Numbered from the stretch's first letter, positions 25,791 to 36,377 are shown. The stretch is 38,954 bases of DNA from Sphingomonadales bacterium (GCA_016872175.1 VHBA01000021.1:1-38954); one strand, 5' to 3'. Notes: generated by a model not told the origin, from the sequence alone. Made by a program: numbers and translations.

Positions 25791-28700
25791 ATGCAAACAC
25801 AAAAGAAAGTTCAAAAAATCGGAAGCAATTTCAGCAAGATCAGAATCTCGCTGGCTTCACCGGAAAACATACTTCGTCGTAGTTTTGGAGAGGTTGTCAA
25901 ACCCGAAACAATCAACTACCGCAGCTACAAGCCTGAAATGGGTGGTCTTTTCTGCGAACGTATTTTTGGTCCAATCAAGGATTATGAATGCCATTGCGGT
26001 AAATACAAACGTATCCGTTACAAAGGAATCGTTTGTGATCGTTGCGGCGTGGAAGTGACAGAGAAAAAAGTGCGTCGTGAACGTATGGGACACATCAACC
26101 TGGTGGTTCCAGTGGCGCACATTTGGTATTTCCGTTCATTGCCCAATAAAATCGGTTACCTGTTGGGTGTGCCCACCAAAAAGCTCGACATGGTTATTTA
26201 CTATGAGCGCTATGTAGTGATTCAGCCCGGTGCTGCTTCCAACAGTAATTACCTGGATCTTTTGACAGAAGAAGAATACCTTGATATCATCGATTCTCTT
26301 CCCAAAGAAAACCAGATGCTGGATGACAATGATCCCAACAAATTCATCGCCCGCATGGGTGCTAATGCTTTGAACGATCTGCTTACCCGCATCAACCTTG
26401 ATAAACTTAGCTACGATCTTAGGAATCAGGCGGCTACCGAAACCAGCCAGCAGCGCAAGCAGGAAGCCCTGAAACGCCTTAAGGTTATTGAAGGTTTCCG
26501 CGGTTCCCAGAAAACCGGAGAGAATCGTCCCGAGTGGATGATTATGAAAATGTTGCCCGTAATTCCACCCGAACTGCGTCCTTTGGTTCCACTGGAAGGC
26601 GGCAGATTCGCTACTTCGGATCTGAATGATTTGTACCGCAGGGTTATCATTCGTAATAACCGTCTTAAGCGCCTCATAGAAATCAAAGCCCCAGAAGTGA
26701 TCCTGCGTAACGAAAAGCGCATGCTTCAGGAAGCTGTAGATTCACTACTTGATAATACACGCCGTGCAAGCGCGGTTAAGAGTGAAGGTAACCGTCCATT
26801 GAAGTCTCTCAGCGATATGCTGAAAGGTAAACAGGGTCGATTCCGTCAGAATCTGCTTGGTAAACGTGTGGATTATTCCGGTCGTTCTGTAATTGTGGTA
26901 GGTCCTACACTGAAACTGAATGAGTGCGGTCTGCCAAAAAACATGGCTGCCGAACTTTTCAAGCCGTTTATTATTCGTAAACTGATTGAAAGGGGTATTG
27001 TAAAAACCGTAAAAACCGCCAAGAAAATAGTTGAAAAGAAAGATCCGATTATCTGGGACATTCTTGAAAATATCCTCAAAGGGCATCCTGTACTGCTTAA
27101 CCGTGCTCCTACACTGCATAGATTAGGTATTCAGGCGTTCCAGCCCAAACTGGTGGAAGGTAAAGCCATACAGCTTCACCCGCTGGTTTGTACAGGTTTC
27201 AACGCCGACTTTGACGGTGACCAGATGGCGGTACACGTTCCACTTGGAAACGCCGCTATTGCTGAAGCACAACTTCTTATGCTGGCATCGCACAACATCC
27301 TGAACCCGGCGAACGGTTCACCTGTTACAGTTCCTTCTCAGGATATGATTCTGGGTCTGTACTACATTTCCAAAGAACGTGTTGGTACTAAACAGCATCC
27401 TGTAAATGGTGAAGGTCTTACTTTTTACGCTGCTGAAGAGGCCATTATCGCCTACAACGAAGGCAGGGTTGACTTGCATGCTAAAGTTAAATGCCGTGTT
27501 CGCGTTAAGGAAAATGATGAACTGATCTGGAAAGTGATTGAAACGACCATGGGGCGTATTCTCTTCAATCAGGTTGTTCCTGAAGAATATGGCTACATAA
27601 ATGAAGTGCTGAAGAAAAAGAATCTTCGTGACATTATCTCAGGAATGATTAGGGTTGCCGGCGTAGCAAAAGCTGCCAACTTCTTGGATGCAATCAAGGG
27701 TCTCGGATTCCACTATGCATTCCGCGGTGGTCTTAGCTTTAACATGAGCTATGTGAAAATCCCTGATGAAAAGGATCAGTTGGTGAATAAAGCGTACGAA
27801 GAGGTTCAGGAAATTCAGTCAAATGCCGACATGGGTTTCATTACCAACAACGAACGCTATAACCAGGTAATTGACCTTTGGACGCGTGTAAACAACCAGC
27901 TTGCGCGTGTTCTCATCAAGGAACTTAGCTCTGATGATCAGGGTTTCAACCCAATTTATATGATGCTGGATTCCGGCGCCCGTGGTTCTAACGAGCAGAT
28001 TCGTCAGCTTGGTGGTATGCGTGGTCTGATGGCCAAGCCCCAAAAGAGCAGTGGCGGTGGAACCGGCGATACCATTGAAAACCCCATTATTTCAAACTTC
28101 AAAGAAGGTTTGAACGTATTAGAATACTTTATCTCTACTCACGGTGCGCGTAAAGGTCTTGCCGATACGGCCTTGAAAACGGCTGACGCAGGTTACCTGA
28201 CCCGTCGTTTGCACGACGTAGCGCAGGATGTGGTAATCACAGAACCCGATTGCGGTACTTTGAGAGGTATAGCCATGTCTGCCATCATTAACAATGACGA
28301 GGTTGCAGAAAGCTTGAATGAACGTATTCTGGGTCGCTGTTTGGTGGATGATGTAATCAATCCTGCCACCGGAGAAGTAATCGGAAAAGGCGGTCAGGAA
28401 GTTACGGAGCGAATGGCCGCTGCTATTGATGATGCAGGTATTGAAGATGTTGAAATACGCAGTGTGCTTACCTGCGAAACCCTTACCGGCGTTTGTGCCA
28501 AGTGCTACGGCCGCAATTTGGCGACAGGTCGCATGGTGCAGATCGGTGAGGCTGTAGGTGTAATTGCCGCCCAGTCAATCGGTGAACCCGGAACACAGCT
28601 TACCCTGCGTACATTCCACACAGGTGGTGCTGCGATGAACATTGCTGCCGAAAATACACTCGAAACAAAATATGAGGGTGTTGTTAATTTTGACAGCATG

Positions 28701-30098
28701 CGTACCGTTTCCAAGGAAGTGGTAGACGATGAGTCCGGTAAGAAAAAGAGAGTTGATATCGTTCTTGGCAGAAGCGGTGAAATCAGAATTCTGGATGCCC
28801 GCAACAATAACGTAATTACCAGCTATAACGTGCCTTATGGCGCTCAGCTTATGGTTAAAGAAGATTCCACAGTGAAAAAAGGTGACAAACTTTGTACCTG
28901 GGATCCTTTCAATACGCTGATTATCTCCGACATTGATGGTACTGTTAAGTATGATAACATCGTTGAAGGCGTCAATATGCGCGAAGAAGGTGATGAGCAA
29001 ACAGGTCTGAGCGAACTGGTAATCGTTGAAAGTAAAGACAGAACCGTTGTTCCTGTAATAGCTGTAGACGGTAAAGGCGATTTGAACAAGCATTTCAACA
29101 TGCCTGTAGGATCTATCCTTGTTGCTAAAAATGGCGCCAATGTTAAGGCTGGTGATATTCTGGCAAAAATTCCAAGAAGTGCAACACGTACCCGTGACAT
29201 TACCGGTGGTCTTCCCCGTGTTACGGAATTGTTCGAAGCACGTAATCCTTCAAACCCTGCTGTAGTAAGCGAAATTGACGGTGTGGTTGAATATGGCGTG
29301 AGCAAACGTGGTAACCAGGAAATTATCGTTACCAGCAAAGACAATGAGAAAAAGCACTATCAGGTGGCTTTAAGTAAGCACATTCTTGTGCACGACGGAG
29401 ACTTTGTTCGTGCCGGACAGCCTCTTAGTGATGGTGCCATTACACCTCAGGATATCCTTCGCATTGAAGGTCCCGGTGCTGTACAGCGTTATGTACTGAA
29501 CGGTATTCAGGAAGTTTACCGCTTGCAGGGTGTGAAAATCAATGATAAGCACATTGAAACCATCGTAAGGCAGATGATGCAGAAGATGGAATTAAACGAT
29601 CCCGGTGATACCCGTTTCCTCGAAGGTGAAATTACCGACAGATGGAACCTGCAGTCTGAGAATGACTGGATCTGGGATAAGAAAGTAGTAACCGTTGCCG
29701 GTGAAAGCGATCAGATGCACCCAGGACAGATTGTGAGCCTTAAAGATTTGAGGCAGGAAAACAGTGCATTGCGCCGTCAGGACAAAAAACTGGTGGAATT
29801 CCGCGATGCAGTTTCTGCAACTGCTCAGCCTGTGCTGATGGGTATTACCAAAGCTTCATTGGGTACACAGAGCTTCATGAGCGCTGCATCGTTCCAGGAA
29901 ACTACCAAAGTGCTGAATGAAGCCGCCATTTCAGGTAAGATTGATGAACTGAAAGGACTCAAGGAAAATGTAATCGTAGGTCACCTTATTCCTGCCGGTA
30001 CCGGCATGCGCAACTGGGACAGCGTAATTACCGGTTCCAAAGAAGAGTACGATCGTTTGATGGCCTCCAAGATGGAAGCTGAAACAGAAGAAGCTTAA
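25791..30098 (+). CDS. rpoC: DNA-directed RNA polymerase beta' subunit
   Basis: A 1435-residue beta' subunit with the catalytic metal motif [14 protein letters not shown]. The N-terminal zinc site is [20 protein letters not shown] and the second zinc site is [11 protein letters not shown]. The bridge and trigger regions are near [15 protein letters not shown] and [16 protein letters not shown], and the C-terminal end carries [15 protein letters not shown]. The length is as in other Bacteroidota. It is the last gene of the operon, followed by a terminator. Confidence 0.98.
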   Translation: MQTQKKVQKIGSNFSKIRISLASPENILRRSFGEVVKPETINYRSYKPEMGGLFCERIFGPIKDYECHCGKYKRIRYKGIVCDRCGVEVTEKKVRRERMGHINLVVPVAHIWYFRSLPNKIGYLLGVPTKKLDMVIYYERYVVIQPGAASNSNYLDLLTEEEYLDIIDSLPKENQMLDDNDPNKFIARMGANALNDLLTRINLDKLSYDLRNQAATETSQQRKQEALKRLKVIEGFRGSQKTGENRPEWMIMKMLPVIPPELRPLVPLEGGRFATSDLNDLYRRVIIRNNRLKRLIEIKAPEVILRNEKRMLQEAVDSLLDNTRRASAVKSEGNRPLKSLSDMLKGKQGRFRQNLLGKRVDYSGRSVIVVGPTLKLNECGLPKNMAAELFKPFIIRKLIERGIVKTVKTAKKIVEKKDPIIWDILENILKGHPVLLNRAPTLHRLGIQAFQPKLVEGKAIQLHPLVCTGFNADFDGDQMAVHVPLGNAAIAEAQLLMLASHNILNPANGSPVTVPSQDMILGLYYISKERVGTKQHPVNGEGLTFYAAEEAIIAYNEGRVDLHAKVKCRVRVKENDELIWKVIETTMGRILFNQVVPEEYGYINEVLKKKNLRDIISGMIRVAGVAKAANFLDAIKGLGFHYAFRGGLSFNMSYVKIPDEKDQLVNKAYEEVQEIQSNADMGFITNNERYNQVIDLWTRVNNQLARVLIKELSSDDQGFNPIYMMLDSGARGSNEQIRQLGGMRGLMAKPQKSSGGGTGDTIENPIISNFKEGLNVLEYFISTHGARKGLADTALKTADAGYLTRRLHDVAQDVVITEPDCGTLRGIAMSAIINNDEVAESLNERILGRCLVDDVINPATGEVIGKGGQEVTERMAAAIDDAGIEDVEIRSVLTCETLTGVCAKCYGRNLATGRMVQIGEAVGVIAAQSIGEPGTQLTLRTFHTGGAAMNIAAENTLETKYEGVVNFDSMRTVSKEVVDDESGKKKRVDIVLGRSGEIRILDARNNNVITSYNVPYGAQLMVKEDSTVKKGDKLCTWDPFNTLIISDIDGTVKYDNIVEGVNMREEGDEQTGLSELVIVESKDRTVVPVIAVDGKGDLNKHFNMPVGSILVAKNGANVKAGDILAKIPRSATRTRDITGGLPRVTELFEARNPSNPAVVSEIDGVVEYGVSKRGNQEIIVTSKDNEKKHYQVALSKHILVHDGDFVRAGQPLSDGAITPQDILRIEGPGAVQRYVLNGIQEVYRLQGVKINDKHIETIVRQMMQKMELNDPGDTRFLEGEITDRWNLQSENDWIWDKKVVTVAGESDQMHPGQIVSLKDLRQENSALRRQDKKLVEFRDAVSATAQPVLMGITKASLGTQSFMSAASFQETTKVLNEAAISGKIDELKGLKENVIVGHLIPAGTGMRNWDSVITGSKEEYDRLMASKMEAETEEA

Positions 30099-30113
30099 TT
30101 CTTTGAAATATTG

Positions 30114-30143
30114 AAAAGCCGGCCTTTATGGTCGGCTTTTTTT
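30114..30143 (+). terminator. Bidirectional rho-independent terminator after rpoC
   Basis: Stem AAAAGCCGGCC (30114-30124) with GGTCGGCTTTT (30130-30140), one G-T pair and a TTTAT loop, then T residues to 30143. On the minus strand the same hairpin ends in a T tract and would terminate the convergent ABC transporter gene, whose stop codon (30142) lies in its edge. Confidence 0.92.
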
Positions 30144-31902
30144 ATGCAATAATATTATCTCTGGAAAGCTGTTGTGCCTTATGCATAGTGGCATATAGTC
30201 CGTTGATTGCCATCAGTTCGCTGTGGGTGCCTTCCTCGCATTTCTCACCGCTTTTCATGTAAAGAATACGGTCTGCGTGTCTGATAGTGCTTAATCTGTG
30301 GGCGATTACCACGGCTGTGCGGTTGTTCAGTAACTCAAGAATGGCTTTTTGAATAAGAAGTTCTGTTTCGCTGTCAATATTGCTGGTGGCTTCGTCCAGA
30401 ATAATGATTTCCGGTTTGCAAGCCAGCGCCCTGATGAAACTGATGAGCTGTCGTTGGCCAAGACTTAGCGACATGCCTCTTTCCATAACATTAAATTCAA
30501 ATTTACCCGGAAGATGGTCTATGAAATCGTAGGCACCTATCATTCGGGCAGCTTCTGCAATTTCTGCATCGCTGATTTCAGTATTCTTAAGACGGATATT
30601 ATCGGAAATACTTCCGCTGAAAAGAAAAACATCCTGTAGCACTGAAACAATTCGTTTTCTTAATGCTTCCAAGTTATAGGATTCAATTTCAACCCCGTCA
30701 ATATAGATATTACCACGCTGATGACGGTAAAATCGTGAGATAAGACCAATGATGGTAGTTTTGCCACTCCCGGTATGCCCAACAATGGCAAAGGTCTCTC
30801 CGGGTTTTACAATAAATGATAAGTCCCGAATTACCCAGTTTTCATCCTCATAGGCAAACCAAACATTTTCAAAACGGATTTCGCCCGTTATTTGGTCGGG
30901 TACAATACTTCCTGAGTTTTCGGTATTGTCTGAATCATCCAGCAGTTGAAAAATCCTTTCTGCAGCAACCATTCCCATTTGAATGTTGTTGAAACGATCG
31001 GCGATAGCACGCACAGGACGAAAAAACAGGTTGACAAACATGATAAATGCAGTAAGTTCACCGGGCTGCATATTGTTTTTTATGATGCCGCCGGTTCCAT
31101 ATAGCAGAATGATGGCAAGCGTTACGGCCACAAGAAATTCTACTATGGGGAAGAATACTGCATAGTAAAATATTCCCCGTATGTGTGCATCCCTGTGCGA
31201 TGCATTTATCTTGTTGAATTTGTAAAATTCCTTTTCTTGTCGGTTAAATAACTGAACAATGTGTATGCCTGTAACATGCTCCTGAATGAAAGAATTTAGC
31301 CTGGAAACTTCATTGCGAACCTGCTGAAAACTGTCGCGTACACCTTTCCTAAAAAAATTAGCCGCCCATAATAAAAAAGGCAGTACAAGTAGGGTTAAAA
31401 AGGTCAATTTCCAGCTTATAATAAACATACATACCAGTATGATGATAATCTGGAAAGCGTCTCCTGCTATGGTTATCAGTCCTGCAGAGAAAAGTTCGGT
31501 TACGGTTTCAATATCGCTGATGGTACGGGTAACGGAAGTCCCCACCGGTGTCCTGTCAAAAAAGCTTTGTCGTAGATTTATAAGATGTTTGTATGTGTAA
31601 TTGCGCATGCGAAGAATTACATCCTGTCCGATTTTTTCCGACAACCAGCTGTTCAGAAAACCTAAAAAAGTTTGGGTGATGAGCAAGGCTAAAATCAGAA
31701 GGCACCACAAGCCCAGACCTTCCGATGTTCCTTTCATTATGTAATTATCTATGGCATGGCTGTAGAAATTTGGCTGAATGGCTGAAAGGCAGCTTTGGGT
31801 TAGTGTGAGAGCAATGGCAGCGTAAAAAGTTCCCCGTTTTGGGAGAGCCAGTTTCATAATGCGTCCCAGCAGACCGGGATTAAATTTTTTAGGGCTGTTC
31901 AC
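30142..31902 (-). CDS. ABC transporter, fused membrane and ATPase domains (MsbA/MdlB-type exporter)
   Basis: A 586-residue half-transporter. The N-terminal type I exporter membrane domain (about 20-310) has six helices. The ATPase domain (about 340-575) carries Walker A GHTGSGKTT, Q-loop VLQDVFLFSG, signature LSLGQRQLISF (the more usual start is LSGGQ), Walker B EIIILDEATSNID and the switch His in VIAHRLSTIRHADR. Gly is replaced by Leu within the signature core LSLGQ. Such proteins work as homo- or heterodimers exporting lipids, peptides or drugs; the substrate is unknown and no second half-transporter lies adjacent. The start is GTG at 31902, with a -7 box 15 bp upstream. It is convergent with rpoC and shares its terminator. 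Confidence 0.92.
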   Translation of the reverse strand: MNSPKKFNPGLLGRIMKLALPKRGTFYAAIALTLTQSCLSAIQPNFYSHAIDNYIMKGTSEGLGLWCLLILALLITQTFLGFLNSWLSEKIGQDVILRMRNYTYKHLINLRQSFFDRTPVGTSVTRTISDIETVTELFSAGLITIAGDAFQIIIILVCMFIISWKLTFLTLLVLPFLLWAANFFRKGVRDSFQQVRNEVSRLNSFIQEHVTGIHIVQLFNRQEKEFYKFNKINASHRDAHIRGIFYYAVFFPIVEFLVAVTLAIILLYGTGGIIKNNMQPGELTAFIMFVNLFFRPVRAIADRFNNIQMGMVAAERIFQLLDDSDNTENSGSIVPDQITGEIRFENVWFAYEDENWVIRDLSFIVKPGETFAIVGHTGSGKTTIIGLISRFYRHQRGNIYIDGVEIESYNLEALRKRIVSVLQDVFLFSGSISDNIRLKNTEISDAEIAEAARMIGAYDFIDHLPGKFEFNVMERGMSLSLGQRQLISFIRALACKPEIIILDEATSNIDSETELLIQKAILELLNNRTAVVIAHRLSTIRHADRILYMKSGEKCEEGTHSELMAINGLYATMHKAQQLSRDNIIA

Positions 31903-31916
31903 TTATTGAGGAACTG

Positions 31917-31924
31917 CAAAGGTA
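31917..31924 (-). promoter_or_regulatory. -7 box (TACCTTTG) of the ABC exporter gene
   Basis: TACCTTTG on the minus strand matches the consensus, 14 bases before the GTG at 31902. No clear -33 TTG was found. The predicted leader is about 11 nt. It is divergent from the kinase promoter in the same 97-bp gap. Confidence 0.5.
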
Positions 31925-31963
31925 GGGCTCCGAATTTGTGTAAAACTTTATTTTGCAAACCAC

Positions 31964-31995
31964 TTGCACACCTTTTTTAAGCCATTGTAATATTG
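31964..31995 (+). promoter_or_regulatory. Promoter of the deoxynucleoside kinase gene
   Basis: TTG (31964-31966), a 21-bp spacer and TAATATTG (31988-31995, one mismatch). The ATG begins four bases after the -7 box, predicting a leaderless mRNA. Confidence 0.55.
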
Positions 31996-31999
31996 CACT

Positions 32000-32617
32000 A
32001 TGGCCATGCATATCGCGATAGCGGGAAATATAGGAGCGGGAAAGACAACATTAACACATTTACTTGCCAAGCATTACGACTGGGAAATGCAGTTGGAGGA
32101 TATGGATGATAATCCCTACATATCTGATTTTTATGAAGATATGCAGCGCTGGAGTTTCAATCTTCAGTTGTATTTTCTTAATACCCGCTGGAAGCATATT
32201 CAAGATATTCGCAAGGGCAAGAAAACCGTTATTCAGGATAGAACTATTTATGAGGATGCGCACATCTTTGCTCCTAATCTACATGCGATGGGTCTGATGA
32301 GCACGCGTGACTTCGAGAACTACAATTCTTTATTCGAAAATATCAGTCAGCAAATCAATCCTCCGGATTTATTAATTTACTTACGTGCCGGAATTCCTAA
32401 GCTGGTTCACCAGATTCAGATGCGGGGCCGAGACTATGAGGATGCCATACGTCTGGATTATCTTAAAAGACTCAATGAGCGTTACGAGGCATGGATCAGT
32501 GAATACAAGGGAAAATTACTTGTTTTTAATGTGGATGACATGGATTTCTCAGACAATCCCGATCATGCCGCACAAATTATTCAGCAGGTAGAAAGCACCC
32601 TAAACGGGCTGTTCTGA
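32000..32617 (+). CDS. Deoxynucleoside kinase (deoxyadenosine/deoxyguanosine kinase family)
   Basis: A 205-residue P-loop kinase that phosphorylates deoxynucleosides for nucleotide salvage. The P-loop is GNIGAGKTT (residues 9-17). The substrate-binding region is NPYISDFYEDMQRWSFNLQLY, the DRT motif (equivalent to DRS/ERS) is in DRTIYEDAHIF, and an Arg-rich lid lies near MRGRDYED. The length and motifs fit the dCK/dGK superfamily; exact specificity (dAdo, dGuo or dCyd) is not decided. A second ATG at 32006 is possible. The stop overlaps the thioesterase start in TGATG, so the two are coupled. Confidence 0.9.
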   Translation: MAMHIAIAGNIGAGKTTLTHLLAKHYDWEMQLEDMDDNPYISDFYEDMQRWSFNLQLYFLNTRWKHIQDIRKGKKTVIQDRTIYEDAHIFAPNLHAMGLMSTRDFENYNSLFENISQQINPPDLLIYLRAGIPKLVHQIQMRGRDYEDAIRLDYLKRLNERYEAWISEYKGKLLVFNVDDMDFSDNPDHAAQIIQQVESTLNGLF

Positions 32618-33051
32618 TGCCTGTAAATACTGAAACGTACACTACAAGACTACAGGTTCGCCCCGACGATATAGATATGTTTGGGCATGTTCATAGCAGC
32701 CGCTACATGGATTTTGTGCTGGCGGCTCGTTTTGAGCAAATGGAGCGTTGTTATCGCATGTCTATGCAAGAGTTTCTGGACCATAACCTTGGCTGGTATC
32801 TCTCTGCTGCTGAATTGAGATTTCTCAGGCCGCTGAAAATGGGAGATTTCATGGATGTGCAGACTCGCATTGTTGAGATGGGAACTGCTTCCGTGCGTGT
32901 TGAATTTACGATTTTACTTTCTGCCTCTGGCAAAACCAGTTGCAAAGGCTGGGCTGAATATGTATTGGTGGATGTGAAATCCGGAAGGTCTAAATCGATC
33001 CCTGACTGGATTATACAGCGTTATTCACTTCCCGACGATTCAATTTCGTAA
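32617..33051 (+). CDS. Acyl-CoA thioesterase, 4HBT hot-dog family
   Basis: A 144-residue hot-dog-fold thioesterase of the YbgC/4-hydroxybenzoyl-CoA type. The active-site segment DDIDMFGHVHSSRYMDF (about 17-33) has the catalytic Asp and His. The usual Asn of HxNN/HVNN forms is replaced by Ser (HVHSSRY), as in several other family members. The central helix carries MQEFLDHNLGWYL. The substrate is not predicted. It is coupled to the kinase gene by a 1-bp overlap, and its stop codon is part of the promoter box of the next gene. Confidence 0.87.
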   Translation: MPVNTETYTTRLQVRPDDIDMFGHVHSSRYMDFVLAARFEQMERCYRMSMQEFLDHNLGWYLSAAELRFLRPLKMGDFMDVQTRIVEMGTASVRVEFTILLSASGKTSCKGWAEYVLVDVKSGRSKSIPDWIIQRYSLPDDSIS

Positions 33052-33056
33052 CTTTG
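33049..33056 (+). promoter_or_regulatory. -7 box (TAACTTTG) of the BatA-type gene, overlapping a stop codon
   Basis: TAACTTTG is a perfect match. Its first three bases are the TAA stop of the thioesterase, and the BatA-type ATG starts at 33061, four bases after the box. The predicted mRNA would be leaderless. No -33 TTG is seen. Confidence 0.5.
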
Positions 33057-33060
33057 CGGT

Positions 33061-35097
33061 ATGTCCTTTTTGTACCCGGTGTTTTTATCAGCACTTCTGC
33101 TGCTGCTTATTCCGCTGCTGGTACATCTTTTTCGCTTCAGAAAACATCGTGAAATACGCTTCACCCGTATTCGCCTGTTGAAGGAAGTTGACATAGAAAC
33201 AAAAAATCAAAACCGCCTCAAACACCTTATTACTCTTGCTTGCAGAATGCTGGCCATCGCCTGCATGGTACTGGCGTTTGCCATTCCCACTTGTCAAAAA
33301 CAAAACAACCAGGGAACGGGGAAAACGCGGGTAAGTATCTTTATTGATAACTCCTACAGCATGGATAATGGTCGTGATGGGCAGATTCTGCTTGAAACTG
33401 CCAAACAGCGGGCCAGGGAAATAGTGAAATCGTATGGAAATAACGGTGAATTTCAAATACGGTCGCAACAGTCTGCAGGTGCTCATTTGAGGTTTGTGTC
33501 CGCTGCCGAAGCTGTTTCTTACATTGATGCGTTAAAAATTCAGTCGGGTTTAGTTCCACTTTCCTCATTGTTAACAGAAATGTCAGATGATCTGAAACAG
33601 GAAGGTAATAGCCATGCGGCATTTATCATCTCTGATTTTCAGACAGGATTTGCGGGTCAGCCCAAAAAAATGACGGGATTAAAGGGGATGGCAGTCACAT
33701 TTGTTAAAATTGCTTCTGATAAAAGGGAAAATATAAGCATTGATTCAGCTTGGCTTCAAAAGCCCTATCTGATGCCCGGGGAGAAAAATGTAATTCAGTT
33801 TAAAATAACCAATTTTACCAAGGAGCCTATTGAGGATTTTCCGGTGAAATTTTATACGGAAACCGGTCTGGTGGGCACGGGACGGGTTTCTGTTATGCCA
33901 GGCAATTCTGCAGTATCTACCATCGAATTCCTGGTAGAAAATAAGCCATCGAATACCGGTAAGCTTGTGATTGAGGAAAACGGTGCTGCCTTTGATAATG
34001 TTTTATATGTAAATGTAAGTAGCACCGCAGCCCGCAGTGTAGGTATGAGTTCAACCAACCGTTTTGTGGAGCAGGTAATAGCAGCACAGTCTTTTTTGCA
34101 AAAGAAACCCAATTCAGGTCCTTTTGCCGGCCAGACAACTTCAGCAAGAGATGTGTATGTGTGGGTAGGACCCGGAAATCTATCTCAAACACAGGCGCAG
34201 ACTTTGAAAGATTGGCTGGCCTCATCAGCATCAACCGCTTTAGTAGCTGCAGATTTGAATGGCACTACGGAAGCGATGCAGAAAGTATTTGGTCTGCCAG
34301 AGACAAAACAGGTAAGCATTTCTAGGCGTATCTCTGAAAATGGATTTTCCCATCCTTTTTTCTCGGGTGTTTTTCAGAAAATTCCCCGAAACATGAATGT
34401 CCCGGATGTAAAAAATTATCTGAGTACTTCCGGTATTAATGGTTCTGGCGAAGCCATTTTATCCCTTGAAAATGGCGATCCGTTGCTGTTGAAATTTCAG
34501 GTAGGTACCGGCACAATGTATTTTTTCACATCCCCATTTAGCGAAGAAGGAGGAAATTTGGTGAAAAGTCCGCTGTTTTTACCCCTGCTCACACAAGCCA
34601 TGATTGCGGGAAATTCCGGACCGCCATTATACGGGGTCTGCAATTCCAAAGAGGTATTGCCGATAGAAAATATCCGAAAATTAACAGAAAAGCCACCGGT
34701 ATTGAAAAGCGATGGTTGGGAAGGTATGGCCGAAATGAGCCCTTCCCAGGGCGGAATTGGTCTTTATTTGGGCGCCCAGCCTGAAAAAGCCGGTAACTAT
34801 AAGTTGCTGGAAAACGGAAACAATCGTTTGCTTGCAAATGTTGCGGTAAATGATAGCAGACTGGAAAGTAATCCCAATATGGCTCCTGATGATGTAATGA
34901 AAGCCTGGACCGCAAATAACAATATAGTTTGGATGCAGGGCGATAACGCCATTGCAGCCTTTCAGGCCAAAATATCGGACACTACAAAATGGCGCTTGTT
35001 TATTTGGCTGGCTGCTGTTTTTTTCGCATTGGAAGTTTTGGTTCTGGTATTTTGGGATTCACGGTTCAATAAAATTATAAAAAAGCAGTCAACATGA
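33061..35097 (+). CDS. BatA-type membrane protein with von Willebrand A-like domain
   Basis: A 678-residue protein. It has an N-terminal BatA-type region (residues 1-80) with two membrane helices (about 8-24 and 55-75) and a vWA-like domain from about 88 with DNSYS at 96-100 (MIDAS pattern DxSxS). A long extracytoplasmic beta-rich part follows (about 260-630), then one C-terminal helix (about 645-668). BatA proteins are linked to aerotolerance or MoxR-associated complexes; no moxR gene is near, so the role is uncertain. The last codons overlap the next gene's ATG (ATGA), so translation is coupled. Confidence 0.83.
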   Translation: MSFLYPVFLSALLLLLIPLLVHLFRFRKHREIRFTRIRLLKEVDIETKNQNRLKHLITLACRMLAIACMVLAFAIPTCQKQNNQGTGKTRVSIFIDNSYSMDNGRDGQILLETAKQRAREIVKSYGNNGEFQIRSQQSAGAHLRFVSAAEAVSYIDALKIQSGLVPLSSLLTEMSDDLKQEGNSHAAFIISDFQTGFAGQPKKMTGLKGMAVTFVKIASDKRENISIDSAWLQKPYLMPGEKNVIQFKITNFTKEPIEDFPVKFYTETGLVGTGRVSVMPGNSAVSTIEFLVENKPSNTGKLVIEENGAAFDNVLYVNVSSTAARSVGMSSTNRFVEQVIAAQSFLQKKPNSGPFAGQTTSARDVYVWVGPGNLSQTQAQTLKDWLASSASTALVAADLNGTTEAMQKVFGLPETKQVSISRRISENGFSHPFFSGVFQKIPRNMNVPDVKNYLSTSGINGSGEAILSLENGDPLLLKFQVGTGTMYFFTSPFSEEGGNLVKSPLFLPLLTQAMIAGNSGPPLYGVCNSKEVLPIENIRKLTEKPPVLKSDGWEGMAEMSPSQGGIGLYLGAQPEKAGNYKLLENGNNRLLANVAVNDSRLESNPNMAPDDVMKAWTANNNIVWMQGDNAIAAFQAKISDTTKWRLFIWLAAVFFALEVLVLVFWDSRFNKIIKKQST

Positions 35098-36377
35098 CAA
35101 GTATTCTAATAAGGTCAGCGCAAATCATAGACCCCGAATCTGCTTACCACGGCAAGCAAACAGACATTTTTATTAACAACGGAATCATTGAGTCCATGGG
35201 TTCGGATTTGGGTGTTTCCGCCGATGCCGAGGTTAATGCCAGCGGTCAGATTGCCAATACCGGGTGGCTCGATGTTTTGTCTTACTGTGGCGAACCTGGG
35301 GAGGAATGGAAGGAAGATTTAAAAAGCCTCTCCGGTGCGGCGCAAGCAGGCGGGTTTACACACGTTGGTGTTCTGGCGGGCAACCATCCACTGCCTGATC
35401 ATGCTGCTGCTATTGCGTCCATCCGTAAATCCGGGGAAGGTTTACCGGTCCATTTTTTACCACTGGGAAATATAACGTGTGAAGCAAAAGGGCTGGAGAT
35501 GGCCGAATTACATGACATGGTAAGGGCCGGTGCTGCTGGTTTTAGTGACGGAGATAATCCAATATCTGACACGGGCTTGATTTCCAGGCTGATGGAATAT
35601 GCCTCGGGCTTGAAAACGCCGATTTTGTTTTTCCCTTACGATAAAAAACTGGCTCCCGGAGGAAGAATGCATGACGGAGTTGTAAGTACATCCCTTGGAT
35701 TAAAAGGAATGCCGGCTGTAAGTGAGAGCGCAGCACTCGAGCAGATTCTGCAAATTTCTGCCTGGCTGAAAGTTCCGGTGCGTGTGGTTCGGGTTAGTAG
35801 TGCCGAAACGGTTGAAATAATCAGAAAAGCCAAAGCCTCCGGGATAGATGTGAAAGCGGCAGTTCCTGCTCTGAATCTTTTATTTACGGATGAAAATCTG
35901 GAATCTTTCAATGAAAACCATAAGGTGTTGCCACCTTATCGAACCGAAAAGGATAAAGCAGCACTCTGGCAGGGCCTGTCAGATGGCACCATTGATGCGG
36001 TGATGAGCAATCACCATGCGCAGGATATTGAAAACAAGGCCGTGGAATTTGAATATGCGGGCTGGGGCGCTTCTTCGGTACAAACGGTGTTACAGGCTAT
36101 GACCGCAGGCGGAAGACCGGATTTGAATCTGATAGCCTCTGCTCTTTCATCCGGACCACGCAAGCTCATGGGACTTCCCAAAGTGAGCCTTAATCCCGGA
36201 CAGCCGGCTGATATTACCTTGTTCAGCCCAACAGCGGAATGGATTTTTGAACCTTCCTTGAATTTTAGCAAAGGCGTTAACCAGCCCATGCTCGGAAAAA
36301 CGCTGAAAGGTATGGTTACAGGCACAGTAAAGGCCGGTGTTTGGTTTGCCAATAAAGCTGCGCTTAAAAACGCCTGA
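35094..36377 (+). CDS. Dihydroorotase-like protein, metal ligands lost (pseudo-DHOase)
   Basis: A 427-residue member of the dihydroorotase/amidohydrolase superfamily. The fold is clear: a small beta-domain (1-55), the barrel with EEWKEDLKSLSGAAQAGGFT, RAGAAGFSDG and GLKGMPAVSESAALE, and the C-terminal NPGQPADITLF. The metal site looks dead. The DxHxH motif is DVLSY (residues 60-64), the HxED region is FFPYD (169-173), the HIST segment is RVSS (223-226), and the late Asp of TDHAP is Asn306. Only the Asp of FSDG (142) remains. Such inactive DHOases form complexes with aspartate transcarbamoylase in some bacteria. A structural role is therefore possible, with catalysis by another pyrC. Confidence 0.87.
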   Translation: MTSILIRSAQIIDPESAYHGKQTDIFINNGIIESMGSDLGVSADAEVNASGQIANTGWLDVLSYCGEPGEEWKEDLKSLSGAAQAGGFTHVGVLAGNHPLPDHAAAIASIRKSGEGLPVHFLPLGNITCEAKGLEMAELHDMVRAGAAGFSDGDNPISDTGLISRLMEYASGLKTPILFFPYDKKLAPGGRMHDGVVSTSLGLKGMPAVSESAALEQILQISAWLKVPVRVVRVSSAETVEIIRKAKASGIDVKAAVPALNLLFTDENLESFNENHKVLPPYRTEKDKAALWQGLSDGTIDAVMSNHHAQDIENKAVEFEYAGWGASSVQTVLQAMTAGGRPDLNLIASALSSGPRKLMGLPKVSLNPGQPADITLFSPTAEWIFEPSLNFSKGVNQPMLGKTLKGMVTGTVKAGVWFANKAALKNA

